From the NCBI GenBank assembly GCA_049609065.1, contig JBMYYE010000078.1, positions 1 to 11,594 of the forward strand: a stretch of DNA of 11,594 nt. Reading direction: 5' to 3'. Under the pieces are notes generated by a model. The model ran no database searches. It saw nothing but the letters and a program-made list of their open reading frames with translations, and was not told the origin of the DNA. This DNA is from JBMYYE01 sp049609065. Lineage in GTDB: Bacteria; Pseudomonadota; Alphaproteobacteria; Rhodobacterales; Rhodobacteraceae. Shown in pieces: positions 1 to 6,433 of this stretch (the stretch's first letter is position 1; the number at the start of each line of letters is the position of its first letter). The position numbers and the translations under genes are program-made.

Positions 1-770
1 ATTTTATCGAGGCCTGCAAAAGCGCCCCCACAAATGAAGAGGATATTGGTCGTATCCACCTGCAAGAATTCTTGCTGTGGATGTTTACGACCCCCTTGAG
101 GAGGCACGGAGGCAACGGTGCCTTCCATGATCTTCAACAAGGCTTGCTGAACCCCTTCGCCCGATACGTCACGGGTAATTGACGGGTTGTCAGATTTGCG
201 GGTAATTTTATCAACTTCGTCGATGTAAACGATGCCCCGTTGCGCGCGTTCAACGTTATAATCGGATGCTTGCAAAAGCTTGAGGATGATGTTTTCGACA
301 TCTTCCCCAACATAGCCTGCTTCGGTCAATGTCGTCGCATCCGCCATCGTGAACGGCACGTCCAGCATCCGCGCGAGCGTTTGCGCCAAAAGCGTTTTAC
401 CACACCCCGTAGGTCCGACAAGCATGATGTTGGATTTCGCCAATTCAAGCTCAGTTCCAGAGGCTTGTGCATGGTTAAGACGTTTATAGTGATTGTGCAC
501 CGCAACAGACAGCACGCGTTTTGCATGCGCTTGGCCAATGACATAATCATCGAGCGCTTGGCAAATTTCTTTGGGTGTTGGAACACCTTCTGAGGACCCT
601 AAACCGGCCGACTGCGTTTCTTCGCGGATGATGTCCATACAAAGTTCGACACATTCGTCACAGATAAAAACTGTTGGCCCAGCAATGAGCTTGCGCACCT
701 CATGTTGGCTTTTGCCACAAAACGAACAGTAAAGCGTGTTTTTGCCATCACTTTTTGAATTATCGGCCAT
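1..770 (-). CDS. clpX: ATP-dependent unfoldase ClpX, N-terminal 256 codons (partial)
   Basis: ClpX is the hexameric AAA+ unfoldase that recognises tagged or regulatory proteins in the cytoplasm and feeds them into ClpP. The reading frame runs from ATG at 770 to the window edge, giving 256 of the roughly 420 residues usual for the family. Visible in order: the N-terminal zinc-binding domain with Cys15, Cys18, Cys37 and Cys40; Walker A GPTGCGKT at 119-126; the GYVG pore-1 loop at 152-155; Walker B IVYIDE ending at Glu185; and the RKH substrate loop at 228-230. These positions match E. coli ClpX almost residue for residue. Cys in the P-loop instead of Ser is, from memory, usual in alphaproteobacteria. 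The start is supported by AGAGGA six bases upstream. It lies 94 bp downstream of clpP on the same strand and is probably cotranscribed with it. The C-terminal small AAA+ domain and the IGF loop that docks on ClpP lie outside the window. Confidence 0.97.
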   Translation of the reverse strand, partial: MADNSKSDGKNTLYCSFCGKSQHEVRKLIAGPTVFICDECVELCMDIIREETQSAGLGSSEGVPTPKEICQALDDYVIGQAHAKRVLSVAVHNHYKRLNHAQASGTELELAKSNIMLVGPTGCGKTLLAQTLARMLDVPFTMADATTLTEAGYVGEDVENIILKLLQASDYNVERAQRGIVYIDEVDKITRKSDNPSITRDVSGEGVQQALLKIMEGTVASVPPQGGRKHPQQEFLQVDTTNILFICGGAFAGLDK

Positions 771-815
771 TCTCAATCCTCTTGGCACCCAACATAGGTG
801 CTTTCCACCAGATTA

Positions 816-849
816 GGGAATGCGGCTATGGGATACAAGCCGCATTTCC
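816..849 (-). other. Hairpin in the clpP-clpX intercistronic gap
   Basis: A perfect 9-bp inverted repeat (AATGCGGCT at 819-827, AGCCGCATT at 838-846) with a 10-nt loop, extended by two further G-C pairs beyond one mismatch. It sits between the clpP stop (865) and the clpX start (770). No T-run follows on the minus strand, so it is not a standard Rho-independent terminator. It could be an RNA processing or stabilising element, or a partial attenuator setting the clpP:clpX ratio; that role is inference. Confidence 0.45.
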
Positions 850-864
850 AGTCTTCAAATCGGC

Positions 865-1497
865 TTATGCGTCATCGTCATCCGCTTTGGCGCGGTTTTC
901 AACGATCTCATCAATGAGGCCCCAATCTTTGGCATCCTCAGCGGACATAAAGTTATCCCGCTCAAGCGCATCAACGACGGCTTCCATTTTTTGGCCCGTG
1001 TGCTTCACATAGATCCCGTTGAGGCGATCCTTCAACTTTTGCGTTTCTTGTGCGTGGATCATGATATCTGTTGCCTGACCTTGATAGCCACCTGATGGCT
1101 GATGCACCATGACACGGCTATTTGGTAGGGAAAACCGCATGCCCTTTTCGCCAGCCGTCAACAAAAGCGACCCCATAGAGGCGGCTTGACCAATCACCAA
1201 AGTCGACACTTTCGGTTTGATATATTGCATTGTGTCATAGATCGACAAACCGGAGGTCACAACGCCGCCTGGGCTGTTGATATACATGGAGATTTCTTTC
1301 GTCGGGTTTTCAGCTTCTAGGTGCAAAAGCTGCGCCACAATCAGGCTCGACATCCCGTCATGCACAGGACCGTTTAGAAAAATGATCCGTTCTTTGAGCA
1401 AACGAGAAAAAATATCATAAGCGCGTTCCCCACGAGCGGTCTGTTCCACCACCATTGGGACGAGCGTGTTCATATAGGTATCAATAGGGTCTTTCAT
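865..1497 (-). CDS. clpP: ATP-dependent Clp protease proteolytic subunit ClpP
   Basis: ClpP is the serine peptidase that forms the two stacked heptameric rings of ClpXP and ClpAP and degrades unfolded substrates in the cytoplasm. The protein is 210 aa, the normal length. The catalytic triad is Ser107 in GQAASMGS, His132 in MVHQPSGG and Asp181 in ERDNFM. The oxyanion segment NSPGG lies at 74-78, and the typical start region LVPMVVEQTARGERAYDIF at 12-30. The short N-terminal stretch before Leu12 fits a small propeptide that could be removed by self-processing. The C-terminus is an acidic tail, KADDDDA. ATG at 1497 has AAAGG nine bases upstream. An in-frame ATG at codon 9 is a possible alternative start. 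clpX follows on the same strand after 94 bp. It diverges from nagA. Confidence 0.97.
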   Translation of the reverse strand: MKDPIDTYMNTLVPMVVEQTARGERAYDIFSRLLKERIIFLNGPVHDGMSSLIVAQLLHLEAENPTKEISMYINSPGGVVTSGLSIYDTMQYIKPKVSTLVIGQAASMGSLLLTAGEKGMRFSLPNSRVMVHQPSGGYQGQATDIMIHAQETQKLKDRLNGIYVKHTGQKMEAVVDALERDNFMSAEDAKDWGLIDEIVENRAKADDDDA

Positions 1498-1536
1498 ATG
1501 CGCGTGCCTTTACGGGTCAAAAGTAAATTCATCCGA

Positions 1537-1565
1537 ATGTTAGTTCGGGCAGAGAGGGGCTGCAA
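1537..1565 (-). promoter_or_regulatory. Candidate sigma-70-type promoter for clpP
   Basis: On the minus strand TTGCAG (1560-1565) is separated by 17 bp from TAACAT (1537-1542). The -10 matches 4 of 6 consensus bases and the -35 matches 3 of 6. The predicted transcript start near 1530 gives a leader of about 33 nt. I could not find a convincing heat-shock (RpoH) promoter, although clpP is often under that control. Confidence 0.35.
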
Positions 1566-1649
1566 GGCCAATAGGGCCAAAGCCTGAGATCAAAGCGATA
1601 AATTCCATGCAATCTACGGCCAAAATCTTTCTAAAAAGCAAAGAACGGT

Positions 1650-1669
1650 TTAAATTTCAGAAAATTTAA
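1650..1669. promoter_or_regulatory. Operator-like 20-bp palindrome upstream of nagA
   Basis: TTAAATTT (1650-1657) and AAATTTAA (1662-1669) form a perfect 8-bp inverted repeat around CAGA. The site lies 44 bp before the preferred nagA ATG. It overlaps TTTAAT at 1665-1670, the best -10-like hexamer in the region (5 of 6), although no good -35 lies at the right distance. A dimeric regulator binding here would block nagA transcription. The regulator is not in the window. It lacks the central CG of LacI-family operators. AT-richness makes chance more likely than for a GC-rich palindrome. Confidence 0.4.
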
Positions 1670-1713
1670 TGCAACTATGTCGCCAAACGCACGTCAAAAA
1701 GGCATTCGTGAGC

Positions 1714-2865
1714 ATGACCCCTTCAATCAACACTTGCGTCCTGAGCGCAGATGCATTTTTTCATGACGGAAAACTGATTGGAAATCATCACCTCGTGATT
1801 GAAAATGGCCAAACTGTTGCGCTTATTCCAAACGGAAAACCCGTCCCCAATCACCCTCATATTTCCGCAAAAGGCCACATCATCACGCCTGGTTTTGTCG
1901 ACCTACAGGTCAATGGCGGCGGCGGTGTTTTGCTTAATGAAACGCCTACCCCCGATGGCATCGCGACCTTAATCAACGCCCATCGCGCCCGTGGTACGGC
2001 TTGGGTTTTTCCGACCCTCATCACAGATTCGCTCGCAACCACTCAAGCCGCTATTCAGGCGGCAATTGCAGCCCAAAACATCGACGGGTTTGCAGGGCTA
2101 CATTTAGAAGGTCCACATCTCTCCATTCCGAAAAAAGGGGCCCATGACGCGGCGTTCATCCGCCCAATGACATCCCAAGATCGCGATATTTATCTTGCCG
2201 CGCGTGAAAAGCTCCCGGCACTTATGCTCACCGTGGCACCCGAAAATGTAACGTCAGAGGATGTTGCGATTTTGACGAAAGCAGGGATTCTCGTATCACT
2301 CGGGCATTCCAACGCGCCCTACGAAAATCACATGGACCTGATGCAGGCGGGCGCGCATATAGTCACCCATCTACATAACGCCATGCGCCCGATCACTGGA
2401 CGCGACGCCGGGCTTGTTGGGGTCGCGTTGCTGTCGCCGGATGTCTTTGCATCGATCATTCCCGATGGGCATCATGTGAGCGACGAAACCTTTCGTCTAA
2501 GCCTGCAAGCCAAAGCGGGGGACAATCACCTTTTTGCGGTCAGTGATGCCATGAAAACCGTGGGCACAGGGACCCGCGAATTCACCCTGAATGGCCGCAA
2601 AATTCTGCGCGCAGGCGGGCGGCTCACCCTTGAGAATGGCACGCTTGCGGGGGCGGATATTTCACTCTCCGATGCCCTTACCTATATGGCTGGCCGCCTT
2701 AATTTGCCTTTAGAAGACGCCCTATCCATGCTGGTGGACCGTCCCGTACTGGCCGCGCGCCTACCTACCCCAATCGGTCAGTTATTGAATGCCAAAATCC
2801 AAAATATTACATGCATTTCCAATCGCTTGGACAGGGCTTTACCCCTCCCCCAAGCCTTCGCATAG
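1714..2865 (+). CDS. nagA: N-acetylglucosamine-6-phosphate deacetylase
   Basis: NagA hydrolyses GlcNAc-6-phosphate to glucosamine-6-phosphate and acetate in the cytoplasm, a step in amino-sugar and cell-wall recycling. It belongs to the amidohydrolase (TIM-barrel) superfamily. Counting from ATG 1714 (383 aa, normal length): GFVDLQVNGGGG at about 60-71, metal-ligand Glu132 in LHLEGPH, His198 in LGHSN, His219 in THLHNAM, the IPDGHHV substrate loop at 249-255, and catalytic Asp278 in AVSDAMKT. The first motif has Gln and Asn where many relatives have HxH, as in E. coli NagA, which suggests a single-metal site. The frame is open back to ATG 1669, but that codon has no Shine-Dalgarno and lies in the palindrome. 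AAAAAGG at 1696-1702 serves either GTG 1708 (5-nt spacing) or ATG 1714 (11 nt), so the start is uncertain by two codons. No other nag genes are adjacent. The C-terminus departs from the usual GxxADLVxLD strand. The last 27 bp overlap lolD on the opposite strand. Confidence 0.93.
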   Translation: MTPSINTCVLSADAFFHDGKLIGNHHLVIENGQTVALIPNGKPVPNHPHISAKGHIITPGFVDLQVNGGGGVLLNETPTPDGIATLINAHRARGTAWVFPTLITDSLATTQAAIQAAIAAQNIDGFAGLHLEGPHLSIPKKGAHDAAFIRPMTSQDRDIYLAAREKLPALMLTVAPENVTSEDVAILTKAGILVSLGHSNAPYENHMDLMQAGAHIVTHLHNAMRPITGRDAGLVGVALLSPDVFASIIPDGHHVSDETFRLSLQAKAGDNHLFAVSDAMKTVGTGTREFTLNGRKILRAGGRLTLENGTLAGADISLSDALTYMAGRLNLPLEDALSMLVDRPVLAARLPTPIGQLLNAKIQNITCISNRLDRALPLPQAFA

Positions 2866-3540
2866 CACACCATTTTCGAGCCGAAAGATGCGATCCATTT
2901 TTTGCGCCAATGCATGATTATGGGTCGCGATAAGCGCGGATAAGCCCGTTTCACGCACAAGCGCCATCAAGGCCTCAAACACTTGATCCGAGGTCGTCGG
3001 ATCGAGGTTGCCAGTGGGTTCATCCGCCAGCAAAATCTTAGGCGCGTTGGCCAAGGCCCGACAAAACGCAACCCGTTGTTGTTCCCCACCTGAAAGCGCC
3101 GCAGGGCGATGATCCGCACGGTCCAAAATGCCAACGCGGTCCAACAGCATGCGCGCGCGGTCTTCGGCATCCTTGATGGGCACCCCATTTGCGCGCTGTG
3201 GCAAGGTGATATTTTCAAGGGCCGTAAATTCCGGCAAAAGGTGGTGAAACTGATAAATGAAGCCCACATCGCGGCGCCGTGCGCCCGTGCGTTGGCGTTC
3301 TGAAAATCCTGACACGTCTTGGCCCGCGATTGTGATGCGCCCTGCATCTGGCACATCGAGCAACCCCGCAATATGCAAAAGTGTCGACTTGCCTGCACCC
3401 GACGGGGCGACCAAAGCAACAACTTCGCCTGCGTGTAGATCCAATGATGCCCCGCGTAGGACTTCAACGCCTTGGGCATTCCCACGCGTGTATGTTTTTG
3501 CGATCTGGGACAGGGACAAAACCGAAGCGGAATTATTCAT
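2839..3540 (-). CDS. lolD: Lipoprotein-releasing ABC transporter ATPase LolD
   Basis: LolD is the cytoplasmic ATPase of the Lol system. It powers release of outer-membrane-destined lipoproteins from the inner membrane to the carrier LolA. The 233-aa protein is full length and has all ABC motifs: Walker A APSGAGKS at 45-52 (Ala replaces the first Gly; Lys51), Q-loop Gln97 in YQFHHLLPEF, signature LSGGEQQ at 149-155, Walker B ILLADEP with Asp173 and Glu174, and switch His207 in ATHNHA. YQFHHLLPEF is typical of the LolD/MacB-type ATPase subfamily. ATG at 3540 overlaps the lolC stop by 8 bp (ATGAATAA), so the two are probably translationally coupled. The 3' end overlaps nagA, which converges on it, by 27 bp. 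Confidence 0.96.
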   Translation of the reverse strand: MNNSASVLSLSQIAKTYTRGNAQGVEVLRGASLDLHAGEVVALVAPSGAGKSTLLHIAGLLDVPDAGRITIAGQDVSGFSERQRTGARRRDVGFIYQFHHLLPEFTALENITLPQRANGVPIKDAEDRARMLLDRVGILDRADHRPAALSGGEQQRVAFCRALANAPKILLADEPTGNLDPTTSDQVFEALMALVRETGLSALIATHNHALAQKMDRIFRLENGVLCEGLGEG

Positions 3541-4819
3541 AGCGCAAGGCCTCCACCGGATTTAGTCGCGCGGCACGGCGCGCAGGGAAAATCGTCACGA
3601 CAAAAGACAGCCCAAGCGATAGCCCGATTGCGGTCACGACATCTTTGGTCTGAAGCTTCGCTGGCAATTCGTAAATTCCGCGAATAGACGGGTCCCAAGC
3701 CCCGCCGCCTGAGATGAAATTAACCACGCTGAAAACCCCATCAATATTCGCGACAAAAAGCACGCCCAAGAGAACACCCAGCACCGTTCCAATCAATCCC
3801 GTGAACGCGCCGCAGATGAAAAAGACCCGCATCACCGCCCCTTCAGTGAGGCCCATGGTGCGCAAAATGCCAATGTCGCGCCCTTTGTTTTTCACCAGCA
3901 TGATCAGGCCCGAAATAATGTTGAGAGACGCAATTAATACGAGGATCGACATGATGATGAACATCACGTTGTCTTCCATTTTGAGCGCCCGAAGAAACGC
4001 GCCAGACGCATCACGCCATGTCCACACAAGCGCGCGGTCACCCGCCGCTTTCATCAAATCGTCACTCATCTTATCCACGGCATCGGGGTTGGTGACCATG
4101 ACTTCGATTTCATCCGCCACACCGTCGCGATTGAAGAAATTTTGCGCCTCAGCAAAGGGCAAATACACCCGCGTGCGATCGATGTCCCAGCGGCCCGCGC
4201 TAAAGATATAGGTCACCTCATAGGCGCTCACCCGAGGGGAACGGCCAAGTGCGGTGCGCACACCATTTGGATTGATGATTTTGATAACATCCCCCACTTG
4301 CGCATTTAGTTCGTGGGCCACGCCCGACCCAATGGCAATGCCTTCACCAAAACGATCAATTTGACCTTGTGAGGTGGCGGGATCAGAAATCCGATCAAGG
4401 GTTTTAAGATCCTCAAGACGCATCCCATAGACCGCCACGCCCGCATTGCCATCACGCAGGTTGGCCATGACCTGACCACGGATAACAGGGGCGGCGCGGG
4501 TCACGCCGTCAACCGCTTTGATCCGATTTGCCATCGCGTCAAAATCCGCGATCACGCGGCTGGTATTGCCATACTCATCCGCCTCAAGCGTGTAATACAC
4601 CGTCGAATGGGCATTTGCGCCCAAAATGGTATCGACAAATTCCGCCCGAAACCCCGCACGCACGGCCAAGGTTGCGATCAGCGCAAACACAGCCAATGTA
4701 ATCCCGATAAGGGAAATCCATGTCATCACGCTCACCCCGCCATCGGCGCGTTTCGAGCGCAAATAGCGCCACGCGATCATCCATTCAAAACGAGAAAACG
4801 GGGGAGGTTGTTGGGTCAC
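3533..4819 (-). CDS. lolC: Lipoprotein-releasing ABC transporter permease, LolC/LolE family
   Basis: Inner-membrane subunit that extracts lipoproteins from the periplasmic face of the membrane, working with LolD. The layout is typical of the family (numbering from TTG 4825; subtract 2 for the GTG start): an N-terminal cytoplasmic FEWMIAWRYLRSKR segment, TM1 about 33-56, a large periplasmic domain about 57-285, TM2 286-311, TM3 332-360, TM4 396-415, and the C-terminal PARRAARLNPVEALRYE. The cytoplasmic KNKGRDIGILRTMG segment at 312-325 is the coupling helix that contacts the ATPase. I chose GTG at 4819 (428 aa) because AGGA lies 7 nt upstream of it; TTG at 4825 abuts that same AGGA. Only one such permease gene is present beside lolD, so it probably acts as a homodimer instead of the LolC/LolE heterodimer. 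The frame overlaps lolD by 8 bp. Confidence 0.94.
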   Translation of the reverse strand: MTQQPPPFSRFEWMIAWRYLRSKRADGGVSVMTWISLIGITLAVFALIATLAVRAGFRAEFVDTILGANAHSTVYYTLEADEYGNTSRVIADFDAMANRIKAVDGVTRAAPVIRGQVMANLRDGNAGVAVYGMRLEDLKTLDRISDPATSQGQIDRFGEGIAIGSGVAHELNAQVGDVIKIINPNGVRTALGRSPRVSAYEVTYIFSAGRWDIDRTRVYLPFAEAQNFFNRDGVADEIEVMVTNPDAVDKMSDDLMKAAGDRALVWTWRDASGAFLRALKMEDNVMFIIMSILVLIASLNIISGLIMLVKNKGRDIGILRTMGLTEGAVMRVFFICGAFTGLIGTVLGVLLGVLFVANIDGVFSVVNFISGGGAWDPSIRGIYELPAKLQTKDVVTAIGLSLGLSFVVTIFPARRAARLNPVEALRYE

Positions 4820-4846
4820 ACTCAATTCCTAAACAGTCGTTCCTCT

Positions 4847-4875
4847 GAAATAGGGGGTCTTGGGCCATGTGACAA
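4847..4875 (-). promoter_or_regulatory. Candidate promoter for lolC-lolD
   Basis: Minus-strand TTGTCA (4870-4875, 5 of 6 consensus) is 17 bp from TATTTC (4847-4852, 3 of 6). A start near 4840 would give a leader of about 20 nt ending in the AGGA ribosome binding site. It lies between the proS terminator and lolC, where a new promoter would be needed. Confidence 0.4.
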
Positions 4876-4912
4876 GCCTAGAGCGGCATATGCGAGGGAT
4901 GATGCCGAAATG

Positions 4913-4943
4913 AAAAGGCCCCACAATTTCGTGAGGCCCTTTT
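4913..4943 (-). terminator. Rho-independent terminator after proS
   Basis: Immediately after the proS stop (4945-4947), the minus strand folds as AAAAGG-(G bulge)-CCTCAC, loop GAAATT, then GTGGGGCCTTTT with T-rich sequence following. The stem has 12 pairs including one T-G. It ends proS transcription before lolC. The structure is nearly symmetrical and also carries a T-run on the plus strand, but no plus-strand gene enters it. Confidence 0.8.
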
Positions 4944-4944
4944 A

Positions 4945-6285
4945 CTATTTATACGCTTTGTAAATTTCGGTGATTTTTGCGATTGCGGCTTCTGGGGCCA
5001 TTTCTTCGCTTTCGCCGGTGCGCCGTGAGGTGACTTCGACCACCCCGTTTTTAAGGCCGCGCGGCCCAACGGTGATGCGCCAAGGCAACCCGATGAGATC
5101 CATGGTTGCAAATTTGCCGCCTGCGCGTTCTTTGCGATCATCATAAAGCGGATCGAGACCCGCCGCACTCAGCGCCTTATAGAGGCTTTCACAGGCGGCG
5201 TCCGCCTCTTCGTCACCTTGTTTCAAGTTGACGATCCCACAATCAAACGGTGTGACGCCTTCTGGCCAAATGATACCCTTATCGTCATGGGAGGCTTCGA
5301 TAATCGCGCCCAAAAGGCGGCTTACACCGATCCCGTGCGACCCCATGTGAACGGGTGTTGGTTTGCCATCTGGGCCCTGAACTTTGGCATTCATGCTCTC
5401 GGAGTATTTGGTGCCAAAATAGAAAATCTGGCCTACTTCGATGCCACGTGCGGATTTGCGGCGTTCTTCTGGAATTTCAGCATAGAGCGCTTCATCATGG
5501 GTTTCATCGGTGCGCGCGTAACGGGATGTGAATTCTTCCAAAACCGCCTGACAGGCTGCTTTGTCGTCAAAATCAATTTCACGATCGCCAAAGGTCAAAT
5601 CGGTCACATCGCTGTCATAGAACACTTCAGATTCGCCCGTTTCCGCCAACACAAGGAATTCATGGGTGTAATCACCGCCGATTGGGCCACCATCGGCGCG
5701 CATTGGGATTGCTTTGAGCCCCATGCGTTCATAGGTGCGCAGGTAGCTCACGAGGTGGCGATTATAGGCATGAAGCGCATCTTCTTTGGTCAAATCGAAG
5801 TTGTAGCCGTCTTTCATGTAAAATTCACGACCGCGCATCACGCCAAAACGTGGGCGACGTTCATCGCGGAATTTCCACTGCACCTGATACAGCGTCAAAG
5901 GCAGGTCTTTGTAGCTGTTGACATGGGAGCGGAACGTATCGGTAATTTGTTCTTCGTTGGTTGGACCATAAAGCATGTCACGGCCATGGCGGTCTTTGAT
6001 CCGAAGCATTTCATCGCCGTAATCTTCGTAGCGGCCGCTTTCGCGCCAGAGATCAGCCGATTGAATAGTTGGCATCAGCATCGGCATATGGCCTGCACGT
6101 TGTTGTTCTTCATGCACAATATTTTCGATTTTTTTGAGGACTTTGAACCCCAAAGGCAACCACGAATAAATGCCAGAGGACGCCTGCTTGATCATCCCTG
6201 CCCGCAACATATAGCGGTGGCTCACGATCTGAGCATCAGCAGGTGTTTCTTTCAAAACAGGCAAAAAGTAACGAGACAGGCGCAT
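4945..6285 (-). CDS. proS: Prolyl-tRNA synthetase, short alphaproteobacterial type
   Basis: ProRS charges tRNA-Pro with proline in the cytoplasm, using ATP. It is a class II synthetase. In the 446-aa product the N-terminal catalytic core begins RLSRYFLPVLKETP. The proline-binding TxE element is Thr109-Glu111 in GPTNEE, motif 2 is FRDERRPRFGVMRGREFYMKD at about 139-159, and motif 3 is GIGVSRL with Arg323. A C-terminal anticodon-binding domain follows at about 345-446. E. coli ProRS has 572 aa because a roughly 180-residue editing domain (INS) lies between motifs 2 and 3. Here only about 70 residues (roughly 215-285) fill that place, so cis editing of Ala-tRNA-Pro is probably absent. ATG at 6285 is preceded by a weak GAGAG purine stretch. 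A clear terminator follows the stop. The gene appears monocistronic. Confidence 0.96.
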   Translation of the reverse strand: MRLSRYFLPVLKETPADAQIVSHRYMLRAGMIKQASSGIYSWLPLGFKVLKKIENIVHEEQQRAGHMPMLMPTIQSADLWRESGRYEDYGDEMLRIKDRHGRDMLYGPTNEEQITDTFRSHVNSYKDLPLTLYQVQWKFRDERRPRFGVMRGREFYMKDGYNFDLTKEDALHAYNRHLVSYLRTYERMGLKAIPMRADGGPIGGDYTHEFLVLAETGESEVFYDSDVTDLTFGDREIDFDDKAACQAVLEEFTSRYARTDETHDEALYAEIPEERRKSARGIEVGQIFYFGTKYSESMNAKVQGPDGKPTPVHMGSHGIGVSRLLGAIIEASHDDKGIIWPEGVTPFDCGIVNLKQGDEEADAACESLYKALSAAGLDPLYDDRKERAGGKFATMDLIGLPWRITVGPRGLKNGVVEVTSRRTGESEEMAPEAAIAKITEIYKAYK

Positions 6286-6433
6286 TGTAACACTCTCACT
6301 TATAGAATTGGTTAGTTCCCCCTAATCCATCACCGCGCCCCCCGCAAGAGAGAGGGTTGAAAACCACGCCCATGAAACCCCACTTGAAAGAGGGCTGCAA
6401 ATGCCCGATTAAGGGTAAAAGGGGAATTAAATC
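6286..6433. other. Divergent intergenic region between proS and the perM-like gene
   Basis: 148 bp that must hold promoters for both directions. On the minus strand TTGCAG (6395-6400), 17 bp, then TTTCAT (6372-6377) is a weak candidate for proS, with a leader of about 80 nt. On the plus strand TTGAAA (6384-6389) and GATTAA (6407-6412) are also 17 bp apart, but the implied start would fall in the ribosome binding site, so I do not favour it. No ORF or strong hairpin is visible. Confidence 0.4.

Noticed and set aside
119..126. Cys in the ClpX Walker A motif (protein residues 119-126) as a possible defect
   Set aside because: The essential Gly-Lys-Thr is intact, and GPTGCGKT is, from memory, the normal form in alphaproteobacterial ClpX.
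1669..1713. Upstream ATG extension of nagA by 15 codons
   Set aside because: The ATG lacks a Shine-Dalgarno, sits in an AT-rich palindrome, and the added residues do not resemble a NagA N-terminus. GTG 1708 or ATG 1714 fit better.
3714..4211. 165-codon plus-strand frame opposite lolC
   Set aside because: It lies inside a well-conserved permease gene on the other strand, with no recognisable protein features.
4913..4943. proS terminator as a bidirectional terminator
   Set aside because: The plus strand also shows stem plus T-run, but no plus-strand gene reads into it, so only the proS role is supported.
5218..6315. 365-codon open frame on the plus strand opposite proS
   Set aside because: It is antisense to a fully conserved ProRS, its translation resembles no family I know, and its composition follows from proS codon use. 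A shadow frame is the simplest explanation.
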